Shown: positions 1 to 8,766, counted from the stretch's first letter. The stretch is DNA of 64,000 nt from Ktedonobacter racemifer DSM 44963 (GCF_000178855.1 NZ_ADVG01000002.1:1612001-1676000), one strand, 5' to 3'. Program-made: numbers and translations. The notes: generated from the letters alone by a model not told the origin.

Positions 1-132
1 TGTGGCCTCGCTCTCAAATGGAACAAGGTCTATGCTGCGTACGCGCCGCACACCTGGATATGCCCGCGTCGCCGCCGTTCCCTGTACAGGATTCCACACA
101 TTCGCTCTGCATTCTTGCTCTTGCATATGCAT
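1..132 (-). CDS. 5' end of an unknown protein, runs off the left edge
   Basis: A reading frame opens at ATG 132 on the minus strand and stays open to the window edge, giving 44 residues that begin MHMQEQECRANVWNPVQG. The start is supported by an AAAGGAG sequence at 138-144, about five bases upstream of the ATG. I recognise no domain in this short stretch. The next gene to the right is transcribed away from it, so the interval 133-456 would hold both promoters. The function is unknown. Confidence 0.5.
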   Translation of the reverse strand, partial: MHMQEQECRANVWNPVQGTAATRAYPGVRRVRSIDLVPFESEAT

Positions 133-456
133 CGCCGCTCCTTTGTTGCCTGTGCCCGGAAAGAAATGCCTGTGTCCTGGTTTTGCTACCTTCTTAATAA
201 AAAAGGTTCTGGGGAAGAGTTCCTCATCACTCCCTGGCAGCCAGTCCCTTAGTTGCCGGCGCTTACGCGCTCGGGGTTTGATGCGCTTCAGTCCCTCCCC
301 CCCTTGCCCGGCTTCTACCATTCCGCGTATTCCCTCACGTAGCAGGTAGATTTACTGATCTAATTATGCCTGATGAACATGTACAGAGCAAAGATCATAT
401 GTTATCATTCAATTAAACATATTTATCATTTTCTGTTGCCCAGAAAGGAATGGCAC
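133..456. other. Intergenic region between divergent genes
   Basis: These 324 bases separate the left-edge minus-strand start from the GTG start of the NB-ARC gene. I see no supported gene. A plus-strand open frame overlaps the interval but has low-complexity content and no ribosome binding site. The last 90 bases are AT-rich and probably hold the promoter of the NB-ARC gene. Confidence 0.5.
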
Positions 457-3060
457 GTGGATCACATTCCCTCAACTGAGCCACAACCGCGTCTGAAGCT
501 CACCGAAGCTCGGATCGCACGCTCACTCTCACAGCAGGATGTCGCGGAACAGATCGGGACCACGCATGTGAATGTGAGCCGCTGGGAGCGCGGCATTACG
601 CGCCCCAATCCTTATTTTCGGCGCAAACTCTGCCAGCTCTTCGGGCTGACCACCCAGGAACTTGACCTTGTACCCAGCGCAAGCTCCGAACCCCCAGCCG
701 CTACCACTTCAAATATTGATGAAGTAGAATCTCCTGCCGAGGAGTCTCCCACGCCTGCCGCTACTATTGTTGATCCAGCCGTTCCGCTCCTGCCTGCCAT
801 TCGCCTGGTTGGCCGCGATGAAGAGCTTGCCGATATCAAACGCCGCCTCTTCACGGGCGGTAACGTGGCCCTGACTGCGCTCAATGGCCTGCCCGGCGTG
901 GGCAAGACGACGCTCTCCATCGCCCTGGCCCATGACCGCGATGTGCGCGCCCATTTCCGCGATGGTATTCTCTGGGCCGGCCTTGGTCCAAAACCAAACA
1001 TCCTGGGTCTGCTGAGTCGCTGGGGCACCCTCCTGGGCATCTCCGCGACCGAGATGGCCTCTCTGAGCGATGTACACGCCTGGGCGCGCGCCATTCATAA
1101 CGCCATTGGCACACGCTATATGCTCCTGGTCATCGACGACGCCTGGAGCACCGAGGAGGCCCTGGCCTTCAAGGTTGGTGGCTCCAATTGCGCGCACCTG
1201 CTGACCACGCGCTATCCCGAGATCGCCTCGTTTATCGCCCTGGATGGCGCGAAGAAGATCCAGGCTCTCAACGACGAGGAGAGCATGACCCTGCTGCGCC
1301 TCCTCGCGCCGGGCGTGGTTGATCGCGAGGTACAGAAGGCCCAGGACCTCGTCCACGCCGTGGGCGGTCTCCCCCTGGCCCTGACCCTCATGGGCAACTA
1401 CCTGCGCAAACAGACCTATAGCGGGCAGACCCGCCGCATCACCGCCGCCCTGGAGCGCCTGAGCAACGCCGAGGAGCGCCTGCAAATCCAGGAGCCACAC
1501 GGCCCCGTCGAGGCTCATCCCAGCCTGACTACAGATATCCAGCTCTCGCTACACTCCGTCATCTCCGTCACCGATCAGCAGCTCAGCCCGGCCACGCGCT
1601 CGGCCTTCTACGCCCTCTCCGTCTTCCCTGCACGCCCCAACACATTCTCCGAGGAGGCAGCCCTGGCCGTCGCCACCTGCGAGGTCGACATCCTCGACAC
1701 CCTCATCGACATCGGCATCCTGGAGAGCAGCGGAGCCAGCCGCTACACCCTCCACCAGACCATTCGCGACTACACCTATCTCCAGCTCCAGCGCTCACCA
1801 GAGCACGATGCCGCCCAGCGCCGCCTCGTCGCCTACACCTGCGCCTTCCTCGCGGAGCACAGCAGCGACTACGAGCAGCTTGAGCTTGAGAGTCCCACCA
1901 TCCTCACGGCTCTCGAACAGGCCCACCGGCTCGCCATGCTGCCTGAGCTGATCCAGGGCACCATCGCCTTCACCCCCTACCTCCAGCTCCGTGGTCTCTA
2001 CGCCCAGGCCGAGCAGCACCTCCAGCGCGCCCAGGAAGCCGCCCTTACCCTCAACGACCAGCGCACCCTCTCCACCCTCCTCCTCTACACCGGCCAGGTC
2101 CTCCAGCAACAGGGAAAACTCCCCCAGGCCGCAGATGTCTTCCAGCAGGGCCTCACCCTCGCCCGCGAGCACAATAATCCAGAGCAGATTAGCGCCTTCT
2201 TGAATGATCTAGGATGGGTTACCTGGAAACTTGGTAACTACACAGAAGCAGAAAAATACCTGCAAGAAGGCTTAGTCATAGCACGCAAGATCGATAACAA
2301 AAAGCGTATAAGTAGCATACTAAGGGTTTTAGGCTCTGTTTATGATTTACGAGGAGAGTCAGCGAAATCAAAAGAATGCTTACAAGAAGGTTTAACTATC
2401 GCACAGCAAATGCAAGATCATGAGTTAGCGATTGCTATCTTGACTAACCTGGGTGTAAATGCTGGTCAACAAGGAAACTATTTGCAAGCGAAAAAATACT
2501 TTCAAGAAGGCTTAGAAACAGCGCGGCATATTGGTCATCGTCAGCGAACCAGTGCTCTATTAGCTAATCTTGGCGCTGCTGAAATGGATATGAAGAATTA
2601 TGTACAGGCTGAGGCATATTTAAAAGAGGGGCTAGAAGTTGCCCGTCAAATTGAGCATCGAGAGTGGACTAGTATTTTGCTTATCAACTTAGGCTTAGTA
2701 ACTCGTAGAAAAGGAAGTTATAAACAAGCAGAGTCTTATCTACAAGAAAGTTTAACCTTGTCAAGACAAGTTGGCATTCCTCAGATGACAGCAGGAGCTC
2801 TGTACGAATTGGGTAATGTTCTCCTCATACAGAATAGGCTTCAAGAAGCAGATGGCGCTTTCTCTGAGATGCTAGATATCCTGCCTGAAGGTGCTATTGA
2901 TCAAAAAGCCCAGGCTCAATATGGTCTGGCACGCATTGCCGCCATACAAGAAAATACACAGAAGGCACAGCAATTAGGCGAACAGAGTTTGAAAGTTCTA
3001 GAACAGATAGGTCATGGCAATGCCGAAGAGGTACGCGAGTGGCTATCTTCCATCAAATAA
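457..3060 (+). CDS. XRE-type HTH / NB-ARC ATPase / TPR regulator
   Basis: A predicted STAND-class signalling ATPase of 867 residues. Residues 15-66 form an XRE-like helix-turn-helix. An NB-ARC module follows, with Walker A GLPGVGKTT near 144-152, Walker B LLVIDDAW near 225, an LLTTRYPEIA element and GLPLAL near 304. TPR repeats such as YTEAEKYLQEGLVIARKI fill roughly 495-860. In this family ligand sensing by the repeats usually drives nucleotide-dependent oligomerisation; here the HTH suggests DNA binding. The GTG start at 457 is preferred because GAAAGGAA lies six bases upstream, while the in-frame ATG at 373 has no such site. Codon use changes sharply near 2175-2200, where a GC-rich front gives way to an AT-rich TPR tail. 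It is paralogous to the gene at 27148-29532. The ligand is unknown. Confidence 0.88.
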   Translation: MDHIPSTEPQPRLKLTEARIARSLSQQDVAEQIGTTHVNVSRWERGITRPNPYFRRKLCQLFGLTTQELDLVPSASSEPPAATTSNIDEVESPAEESPTPAATIVDPAVPLLPAIRLVGRDEELADIKRRLFTGGNVALTALNGLPGVGKTTLSIALAHDRDVRAHFRDGILWAGLGPKPNILGLLSRWGTLLGISATEMASLSDVHAWARAIHNAIGTRYMLLVIDDAWSTEEALAFKVGGSNCAHLLTTRYPEIASFIALDGAKKIQALNDEESMTLLRLLAPGVVDREVQKAQDLVHAVGGLPLALTLMGNYLRKQTYSGQTRRITAALERLSNAEERLQIQEPHGPVEAHPSLTTDIQLSLHSVISVTDQQLSPATRSAFYALSVFPARPNTFSEEAALAVATCEVDILDTLIDIGILESSGASRYTLHQTIRDYTYLQLQRSPEHDAAQRRLVAYTCAFLAEHSSDYEQLELESPTILTALEQAHRLAMLPELIQGTIAFTPYLQLRGLYAQAEQHLQRAQEAALTLNDQRTLSTLLLYTGQVLQQQGKLPQAADVFQQGLTLAREHNNPEQISAFLNDLGWVTWKLGNYTEAEKYLQEGLVIARKIDNKKRISSILRVLGSVYDLRGESAKSKECLQEGLTIAQQMQDHELAIAILTNLGVNAGQQGNYLQAKKYFQEGLETARHIGHRQRTSALLANLGAAEMDMKNYVQAEAYLKEGLEVARQIEHREWTSILLINLGLVTRRKGSYKQAESYLQESLTLSRQVGIPQMTAGALYELGNVLLIQNRLQEADGAFSEMLDILPEGAIDQKAQAQYGLARIAAIQENTQKAQQLGEQSLKVLEQIGHGNAEEVREWLSSIK

Positions 3061-3188
3061 GGATAACAAAAATAACAATGCTAACACGCAACAACTACCC
3101 GTAGGCGCGTACGTAAATAGCGCATCCCCCGCCAGGGAGCGCCAGCGAGCGAAGGTGGCGCTGCTCCCTGAATTTACCCATAGGCTTT

Positions 3189-3371
3189 TTAATCATGCCA
3201 GTATATATCTGGCTGTGCGCTTGGAGTTGGCGTAGTCTGGTCAGTGGCTTGGTGACGCGGCGGGGTGACGCCGGCGGCGTGGGTGTAGGCGAATGAGCCG
3301 ATGGCGACGACGGTGATGACGATGAGCAAGACGACCAGTGGAATAATCCAACGCAGCATATTTCTGAACAT
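3189..3371 (-). CDS. Small single-pass membrane peptide
   Basis: A 60-residue protein, convergent with the NB-ARC gene. A short basic start (MFRNMLRW) precedes one hydrophobic segment, about residues 8-27 (IIPLVVLLIVITVVAIGSFA), then a Thr/Pro/Gln-rich tail. AAAGG lies about 10 bases upstream of the ATG. No family is recognised. A similar peptide (29674-29868, minus) sits at the same place behind the second NB-ARC gene, which makes both more credible. It may be a membrane-anchored small protein or an uncleaved secreted peptide. Confidence 0.45.
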   Translation of the reverse strand: MFRNMLRWIIPLVVLLIVITVVAIGSFAYTHAAGVTPPRHQATDQTTPTPSAQPDIYWHD

Positions 3372-3467
3372 ACGATTTCTCTACCTTTCCCTGGGAAATA
3401 ATCGCGCGTATTCACTACCTGAAGCCTCAAGTTGCGGTCCAACCCGGCATATCCATGATCTCCAATT

Positions 3468-3862
3468 TAGTAGGCGTGAGTGAGCCTGCCTACTCGCCAC
3501 CAGTCCCACTGGTGTTCAGGATACCCGTTTCTGCCTATGGGCTTCAAGCATCAATACGTGTACATCCCCCAAAATTACTATCATGTGCCTCTTGGGTGCC
3601 TGACGCACATGATCCATACATTGTTACTTTCCGATCCACGGATGTGCAGTGCTGCCTTTCGCAGTGGGGTCGTGCTAGCAAATGCCCCACTGGCGTTCAG
3701 GGGGATTGTGGTCACTGGGTGCCAGCTCTGGGCTACCACAATCCGCGCGAACCCTGCCATTGGCGGCGAGCATGTGTGAGCCAGCTCACGCGCCAACAAA
3801 GTAATCTCGTATCCTGCGACCAACCCGCCAGAAATATTCCCGATCTCAACCCCTCTGGGTGA
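3468..3862. ncRNA. Hairpin-rich structured RNA candidate
   Basis: About 390 bases with no convincing protein contain a dense series of perfect inverted repeats. They are AGTAGGC/GCCTACT near 3469-3495, CACCAGT-ccc-ACTGGTG near 3498-3515, TCATGTGC/GCACATGA near 3581-3612, CAGTGGGG/CCCCACTG near 3662-3692, GATTGTGGT/ACCACAATC near 3704-3744, and GTGAGC/GCTCAC near 3775-3790. Several loops carry the same TGGGTGCC. Stems of 7-9 bp at this density are not expected by chance. One possibility is a solo HEARO / IscB omega RNA, since ktedonobacterial genomes are known for many of these. A decayed transposon end is another. The strand is not established. Confidence 0.35.
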
Positions 3863-4274
3863 TGAGGTTGTGTCTTATTCTAAAAGACTGAAAACAGAAC
3901 TTTCACGGGTCAAATGTCTTATACCTCAGTATCGATACCTAGAAAAGATAGTATAAGATTTTTTGCCAATCGTCATGTCTAGCATCTTTTCTGGCAAAAA
4001 GTACTAGCATGGTCCCGAAGGTTGAAAAAAATAACCTGCTCAACGAGCAATCTTGCCCCATTATAGCACAAAAACACCTTCTGCACTCATCAAAGCCATC
4101 AAATTTATGCGTGACGTCCACAAAAATTGGTATATCTTGTTCTTCAACCTTCAACTTCCTTAGTACCAATAAGCCACCGCAAGTACATGTTATTTCCATA
4201 TATTGTAATGTTATAATACCAACATCACCTGTAACCCTGAAGAGCGCTGTAAAGCCATCCCGTTTCCCTTCATA
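3863..4274. other. Intergenic region without a supported gene
   Basis: AT-rich sequence between the hairpin block and the long palindrome at 4275. Short open frames occur on both strands, but none has a ribosome binding site or recognisable content. Confidence 0.5.
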
Positions 4275-4398
4275 GGCGCCCGATTTATGACGTTGCTGGG
4301 AAATTGAGGAACGCGCCCCCCTCGGTTGTGACGCCTTTCGCGGAGGCTTGCTCGAACAACCTGATGAAATTTCCCAGCAACGTCATAAATCGGGCGCC
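4275..4398. repeat. MITE-like element with perfect 31-bp inverted arms
   Basis: The arms 4275-4305 and 4368-4398 are exact reverse complements (31 of 31) around a 62-base spacer. Spacer and right arm (4322-4400) recur in diverged form at 8549-8627. Two copies plus perfect arms suggest a small non-autonomous mobile element. The palindrome ends 67 bases before the start of the sigma-like gene, so it occupies that gene's promoter region. Confidence 0.65.
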
Positions 4399-4465
4399 CA
4401 TGGGAATTGGAAGCGCCGTAAATGGGGGCCGCAGAAAATTTGTTTCCAATCGAGGAGCCAAGACT

Positions 4466-6094
4466 ATGAGCAGTTCCGGTGACAAGGATTTTATCTCGCA
4501 GGCGCAGGCTGGCGATATCGCGGGTATGCAGGGGCTCTTCATGCGCTATAGCTCCAGCATTCAGCTCTATCTTGTTCGCCTGCTGGGGGAAGAGAAAGCC
4601 ACCCCTTTGACTGTTCATACCTTTCGGAGTGCCTGGGAGGCTCTGCCAGGTCTGGAGCCTGGTGCGGATTTTCTCACCTGGCTCTACCGTATCGCGACCA
4701 ATATCGCCTATGATGCTCAGGAGCCCTCTGCTCGCGGTCTGCGTCGCCATTCCTGGCCCCTCTATCAGCTCCTCGCGCTGCCTACAAGCACCCCTCCACT
4801 CATTAAGGCGGTGCTTCGCTTGCCATTCTATGAACGAGCCTGCCTGGTCCTACATGTGGTGGCCCGGCTCTCGCTGGCTGAGGTTGCCGCTTGCCTGGGC
4901 CTACCGGAGCGGCGCGTGCGCACCCATCTGGAGTCGGCCTGGTCCTGGCTGCGTTCTGGTGAATATGCCTCCGCGACGGAGGAGGAGCTTCGCGAGGCAA
5001 TTCTGGCTCTGCCACAGCCTGGCGAGCAGGTCAACTCACCCTTTCTCGCTAGAGAAGAAGAGGAGGGTGAACAGTCCGATCAGCAGGGACTGACTCTGCT
5101 TCGCCTCTCATCCTCGGCCTCCTATACTCGCCCACTACGCCAACGCATCTTCCTGCGCCTGGGCCTGATGCTTACCTCTCTGCTTCTCGTCGTCTCTCTA
5201 CTCACGTCCGGTATGGCTCTACTGCTTGTGAATAAAAATCAGTTAGTCTCTTCAGGCCAGCTTAAAGCACCTCCAGTCTTTACCCCTGCGTACTATGATG
5301 CCCGCGTCGACCGGCCAGCTTGCTTCTTCGCCGACGAGTCCAACGATAGCCACGCGCAGCCCTCCATCTGCAACTCACATCTCTATAGCGATATTAATCA
5401 GCAACAATCTACGCGCCCCGGCTTTATTTTCAGGCTTCAACAGGCCTACGCCGATGCTAATGCTATCGGCCTGGCTTATACCCTCCTCCAGTCCGCTTAC
5501 AACAACCTGAACGATGTCCCGGACATGTTTGGCACGCTCTCCATCCAGGAACTACACACAAGCATAACCATAGGGCACAAGTACGCGGCCTATAGCACGT
5601 TCTTTGGCCAGTACAACACCAACAACGATATCTCTTTCTTCTATCTGCCCTCAAGTCCAACCCCAGGCGAAATTCACCAGCTTCATGTAACCCTGGATAT
5701 CCACTCGATGTGGCTTGTCGACCAGACGACAGGCGGCACCACTACCGTCTATAAGGGGTCACAGCCGCTCCGTTTTCAATTCACCCTGCCTTTTCACACT
5801 GGGCAGATCATTCCCACACCCCGCTCCAGCCACAATGCGCCATATAGCCTCTCACAGGTAACGATCACGCCCAGCATGACTCATGTCACACTGAACTGTC
5901 TCCAATCCTTGGCCTGCAAGAATATTGCCAACCTCCTCCTGACGGCCGGGAACAGCGCCTATCTGCCTTCAGATGTACGCTGGCACCTCCCCACCATCGA
6001 CCTCTATTACCGCGCCACCAGCTTCCAGAAGCATAGCACCTGGCATCTCTCCGCCACCAGCCCCACCGTCAGCATCCCCTCCATCTATTTTTAG
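4466..6094 (+). CDS. ECF-sigma-like protein with membrane anchor and extracytoplasmic domain
   Basis: A 542-residue protein. Residues about 5-95 resemble sigma-70 region 2 (DFLTWLYRIATNIAYDA), and 112-165 resemble region 4, with the helix-turn-helix LSLAEVAACLGLPERRVRTH. A strongly hydrophobic segment at about 230-255 should span the membrane. The remaining 285 residues would then lie outside the cytoplasm; no domain is recognised there. Such a fusion would allow an extracellular sensor and a transcription factor in one chain. The start at 4466 is chosen for GAGGAG at 4452-4457, with eight-base spacing; the longer frame upstream only translates the palindromic repeat. The region 4 call is firmer than the region 2 call. 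Confidence 0.75.
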   Translation: MSSSGDKDFISQAQAGDIAGMQGLFMRYSSSIQLYLVRLLGEEKATPLTVHTFRSAWEALPGLEPGADFLTWLYRIATNIAYDAQEPSARGLRRHSWPLYQLLALPTSTPPLIKAVLRLPFYERACLVLHVVARLSLAEVAACLGLPERRVRTHLESAWSWLRSGEYASATEEELREAILALPQPGEQVNSPFLAREEEEGEQSDQQGLTLLRLSSSASYTRPLRQRIFLRLGLMLTSLLLVVSLLTSGMALLLVNKNQLVSSGQLKAPPVFTPAYYDARVDRPACFFADESNDSHAQPSICNSHLYSDINQQQSTRPGFIFRLQQAYADANAIGLAYTLLQSAYNNLNDVPDMFGTLSIQELHTSITIGHKYAAYSTFFGQYNTNNDISFFYLPSSPTPGEIHQLHVTLDIHSMWLVDQTTGGTTTVYKGSQPLRFQFTLPFHTGQIIPTPRSSHNAPYSLSQVTITPSMTHVTLNCLQSLACKNIANLLLTAGNSAYLPSDVRWHLPTIDLYYRATSFQKHSTWHLSATSPTVSIPSIYF

Positions 6095-6267
6095 TGGCAA
6101 AAACAAAGGGCAATATATGCAAGGGCACCCCCACCAGACTACTATGCATGAGTAACCTTCTACCCAGAGAGAATCGTACTATAAAGGGATGAGGTAAGTA
6201 AGATTGTGTTGGTTGGAAGAAGAATACTTTGATTCTATGAATATACGAAAGGCACAAAAAGTCATTT

Positions 6268-7440
6268 ATGAGTATAAAGCAAAAGAAACGCTTAAAAATC
6301 GCGCAGATCGCACCGCCCTGGCTGCCAATTCCTCCGGAAAACTATGGCGGGACAGAGTCTGTTTTGAAAAATCTTGTGGAAGAGCTTGTCGCCGAGGGAC
6401 ACGATGTTACCCTCTATGCACCTGCCGATGCACAGACATCGGCCCGGCATATCTCATTTTATCATGACTCGCTCTTGAAAGAGGGTACCCCCTGGCAAGC
6501 ACACCTTAAGGCCTACTTCCATATGTATAAAGCCGTGCAGCACATCCAGCAGGAGAATGACTACGATGTCGTTCATGGGCATCTCTCTTCATCCACAGAT
6601 ATGTATCTTCTGCCTATGCTGGCCTCGCTGGAGATGGCACATATCATTACGATGCATAGCCATATACCCTTTGACCGGGTCGGCACCTGGCAGGGTGACG
6701 CGGACAACTACTTCTTCTATGAATGGGGGCGTCAGTGCCCCGTCGTCGCGATCAGTCGCAAGGCCTGCCAGGTGGAGGCGGGACAGGGGGCCTTAAATTG
6801 GGCAGGCGTTGTCTACAATGGTATCTCCATGAACGAGTACGCTATTCCAGCCGATGCCCAGGTTGAGCCGTACTATGTCTGGCTGGGTCGCTTTTCGCCC
6901 GAAAAGGGACCGCACCTGGCTATTGAGGCGGCACGACGTGCTGGAGTTCCTCTGCATTTGGGCGGAACCATTGATACATCTTCGCCTGAGGCTGAGCAGT
7001 ACTTCCATGAGCAGCTTGAGCCTCAGTTTGATGATAAGCAGATACGCTATCTCGGCCCCCTGGATATAGAGGGCAAGATCCAGGCCTTTAGCCGCGCCAC
7101 GGCGTTTCTCAACCCTATCGAGTGGGAAGAACCCTTTGGCATGGTTATGGTCGAGGCCATGGCCCTGGGCTGTCCCGTGATTACCTTTGGACGCGGCGCG
7201 GCGCCCGAGGTTGTGTATGACGGTGTCAGTGGCTTCGTTGTGGATACACTCGACGAAATGGTCGAGGCCATGCCGCGTGTGAAAGACCTCGACCGCACCC
7301 AGGTGCGTGCCCATGTCGACGAACACTTCTCGTCCAGGGCCATGACTCGCGCGTACCTCGATGTCTACCGCCAGGTTATGCCCGATACCGTTCAGTCAGA
7401 TCGCTGTCTCCTCCCCATTAGTCATCCCGGCGCCATCTAA
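6268..7440 (+). CDS. GT4-family glycosyltransferase
   Basis: A 390-residue GT-B fold glycosyltransferase of family GT4. The N-terminal half begins KIAQIAPPWLPIPPENYGGT, the glycine-rich acceptor-side loop typical of this group. The C-terminal half holds YYVWLGRFSPEKGPHLAIEA and the nucleotide-sugar element EPFGMVMVEAMALGCPVI, with the conserved E-x7-E pattern. Members move a sugar from a nucleotide donor to a lipid, glycan or small molecule at the cytoplasmic face. Donor and acceptor cannot be told from sequence. The ATG at 6268 is preceded by AAAGG at a rather long distance. No partner gene adjoins it; a strong bidirectional terminator follows. Confidence 0.88.
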   Translation: MSIKQKKRLKIAQIAPPWLPIPPENYGGTESVLKNLVEELVAEGHDVTLYAPADAQTSARHISFYHDSLLKEGTPWQAHLKAYFHMYKAVQHIQQENDYDVVHGHLSSSTDMYLLPMLASLEMAHIITMHSHIPFDRVGTWQGDADNYFFYEWGRQCPVVAISRKACQVEAGQGALNWAGVVYNGISMNEYAIPADAQVEPYYVWLGRFSPEKGPHLAIEAARRAGVPLHLGGTIDTSSPEAEQYFHEQLEPQFDDKQIRYLGPLDIEGKIQAFSRATAFLNPIEWEEPFGMVMVEAMALGCPVITFGRGAAPEVVYDGVSGFVVDTLDEMVEAMPRVKDLDRTQVRAHVDEHFSSRAMTRAYLDVYRQVMPDTVQSDRCLLPISHPGAI

Positions 7441-7451
7441 AACCCGGTGAA

Positions 7452-7507
7452 TAAGAAGAGGTTCTGGCTGGGAAGGGCGTGCCCTTCCCAGCCAGAACCT
7501 CTTCTTA
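7452..7507. terminator. Bidirectional intrinsic terminator
   Basis: A perfect 26-27 bp stem (7452-7478 with 7481-7507) has a two-base loop and lies between the convergent glycosyltransferase and methyltransferase genes. T-rich sequence follows on the plus strand. It overlaps the stop codon of the methyltransferase. Confidence 0.85.
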
Positions 7508-8281
7508 CTTATTTTTCTCGCCGACAAATAGCCCGGTTGGGAGATCAAACCAGTCGACGCCATCTACCTGCTGTAGCTTGAGGCTGGCTCGCTCCTCTGG
7601 GGTGGCCGCCGCGAACATAGATAGGATGCGTTGCACATTCTCCGTGGGCGTGCGCATACGCTGCGTCCACGTTGGCACGTCCATGTGAATGCCCCAACTA
7701 CGCTCGAGGCGCGCCGAAATACCTGCCTCCTCCAATAGGTGTAGCCACGTGCTCACAGAACGGTTGCGTATATGTGAGGGATCGCGCAGGACCTCGATCT
7801 GGTTAATAAAGTCGTCCGGCACCTGCTCCTCTGGTACGATTGCATCAATCAATACCAGTCGCCCGCCGGGTTTAAGGAGACGCGCCCACTCTCTCACCGC
7901 CTGGGGCAAGTCCACAAAATGGTGCGCCGAGTGACGGCATGCCACGGCATCCGCGTATGTATCCGGTAGTGGAAGCGCGTGCGCATCCCCCTCGATAAAA
8001 CGCACATTGGCGATATGGCGCTCCTGAGCGAGCTTGCGGCCCGCCTCAAGCATAGGTGCTGTGAAGTCAATGGCCACAACCTCGCGGGCATGGGGGGCCA
8101 GCGCCAGCGCGGTATGCCCCGTCCCGGTCGCTACATCCACCACTACCTCGCTCCCATCCAGCCGCGCCGCCTCGACTAGCCACTGTAAATCAGGTCCCTG
8201 GGCATGCACTGCGCTGGTGACATAATCGCTGGCAGCCACGCCAAAGCGGCTCTGAATCCGCTCATTACGCTCATCGGTCAT
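7505..8281 (-). CDS. Class I SAM-dependent methyltransferase
   Basis: A 258-residue methyltransferase of the Methyltransf_11 / UbiE-like type. Motif I is VVVDVATGTGHTALAL, near residue 47, followed by the acidic VVAIDFTAPMLEAGRKLA, then GDAHALPLPDTYADAVACRH and LLKPGGRLVLID. These build the SAM pocket of a Rossmann-like fold. The substrate cannot be inferred; the group includes quinone, sterol and small-molecule methylases. The menaquinone cluster is 28 kb away, so there is no positional case for MenG. The gene is a single unit that ends in the shared terminator. Confidence 0.88.
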   Translation of the reverse strand: MTDERNERIQSRFGVAASDYVTSAVHAQGPDLQWLVEAARLDGSEVVVDVATGTGHTALALAPHAREVVAIDFTAPMLEAGRKLAQERHIANVRFIEGDAHALPLPDTYADAVACRHSAHHFVDLPQAVREWARLLKPGGRLVLIDAIVPEEQVPDDFINQIEVLRDPSHIRNRSVSTWLHLLEEAGISARLERSWGIHMDVPTWTQRMRTPTENVQRILSMFAAATPEERASLKLQQVDGVDWFDLPTGLFVGEKNK

Positions 8282-8380
8282 AAGTTTTCTCCTCTTCTAC
8301 AGCCCGGGCATATCCTCAAGGTTGTGCACAGTCCAAGTATACCCGCTCCTGCTTGATATTGTCCAATACTTATTTCTGCA

Positions 8381-8409
8381 AAAAGTGATGCTTTGTAGGC
8401 ATCACTTTT
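8381..8409 (-). terminator. Orphan terminator-like hairpin
   Basis: An 11-bp stem (AAAAGTGATGC with its complement) has a seven-base loop. Read on the minus strand it is followed by five T residues. No minus-strand gene is supported just upstream (8410-9157), so it may be a relic. Confidence 0.4.
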
Positions 8410-8548
8410 CTCTTCTCAGAGAATTACGTGCGAGACAGAAGGGCGAATCTGCCAAACATGGGCACACGTTCACAGCATCTGGAGGCTGCCTCCCTTTCAT
8501 ACACAGGCGATCAATCGCCTTCGGACGCGGTAAAACCGGGTCCCTACC

Positions 8549-8627
8549 GAGGTTGTGACGCCTTTCGCAGAGGCTTGTTCGAACAATCTGATAAGATTTC
8601 CCAGCAAAGTCATTTATCGGGTGCCCT
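8549..8627. repeat. Second, diverged copy of the 4275 element
   Basis: This stretch matches 4322-4400 over about 80 bases with scattered substitutions. The shared core includes TTGTGACGCCTTTCGC, AGGCTTG and TTTCCCAGCAA. The perfect left arm of the first copy is not preserved. It lies in the 876-base interval 8282-9157, where I see no supported gene. Confidence 0.6.
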
Positions 8628-8705
8628 ATGTGGGTTGGGGGCGCTCTTCTCGGCATCTCCGTTATGGAAAGTCGCCTGGGAATTTTTTTTGATTTTGTTG
8701 GTACC

Positions 8706-8766
8706 TTTGCGTCAATTAAAGCAGGGAAGCAGGCTAAATTTTTACGGTATTTTAATGAGCTTTTAT
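8706..8766. repeat. 61-bp direct repeat, copy 1
   Basis: This stretch is identical to 26989-27049 over 61 bases, from TTTGCGTCAATTAAAGC to the TTTTAATGAGC end. Similarity continues about 20 bases upstream through a T-run and GATT. The other copy lies in the leader of the second NB-ARC gene, 18 kb away. Confidence 0.8.

Noticed and set aside
2..349. Plus-strand open frame at the left edge
   Set aside because: No ribosome binding site and low-complexity Ser/Pro/Arg-rich content; the minus-strand start at 132 has a good Shine-Dalgarno and is preferred.
3455..3862. Overlapping open frames read as protein
   Set aside because: The composition follows the hairpins rather than a protein fold, and no start has a ribosome binding site; treated as structured RNA instead.
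4304..4465. N-terminal extension of the sigma-like protein
   Set aside because: It only translates the palindromic repeat; a strong GAGGAG site supports the start at 4466.
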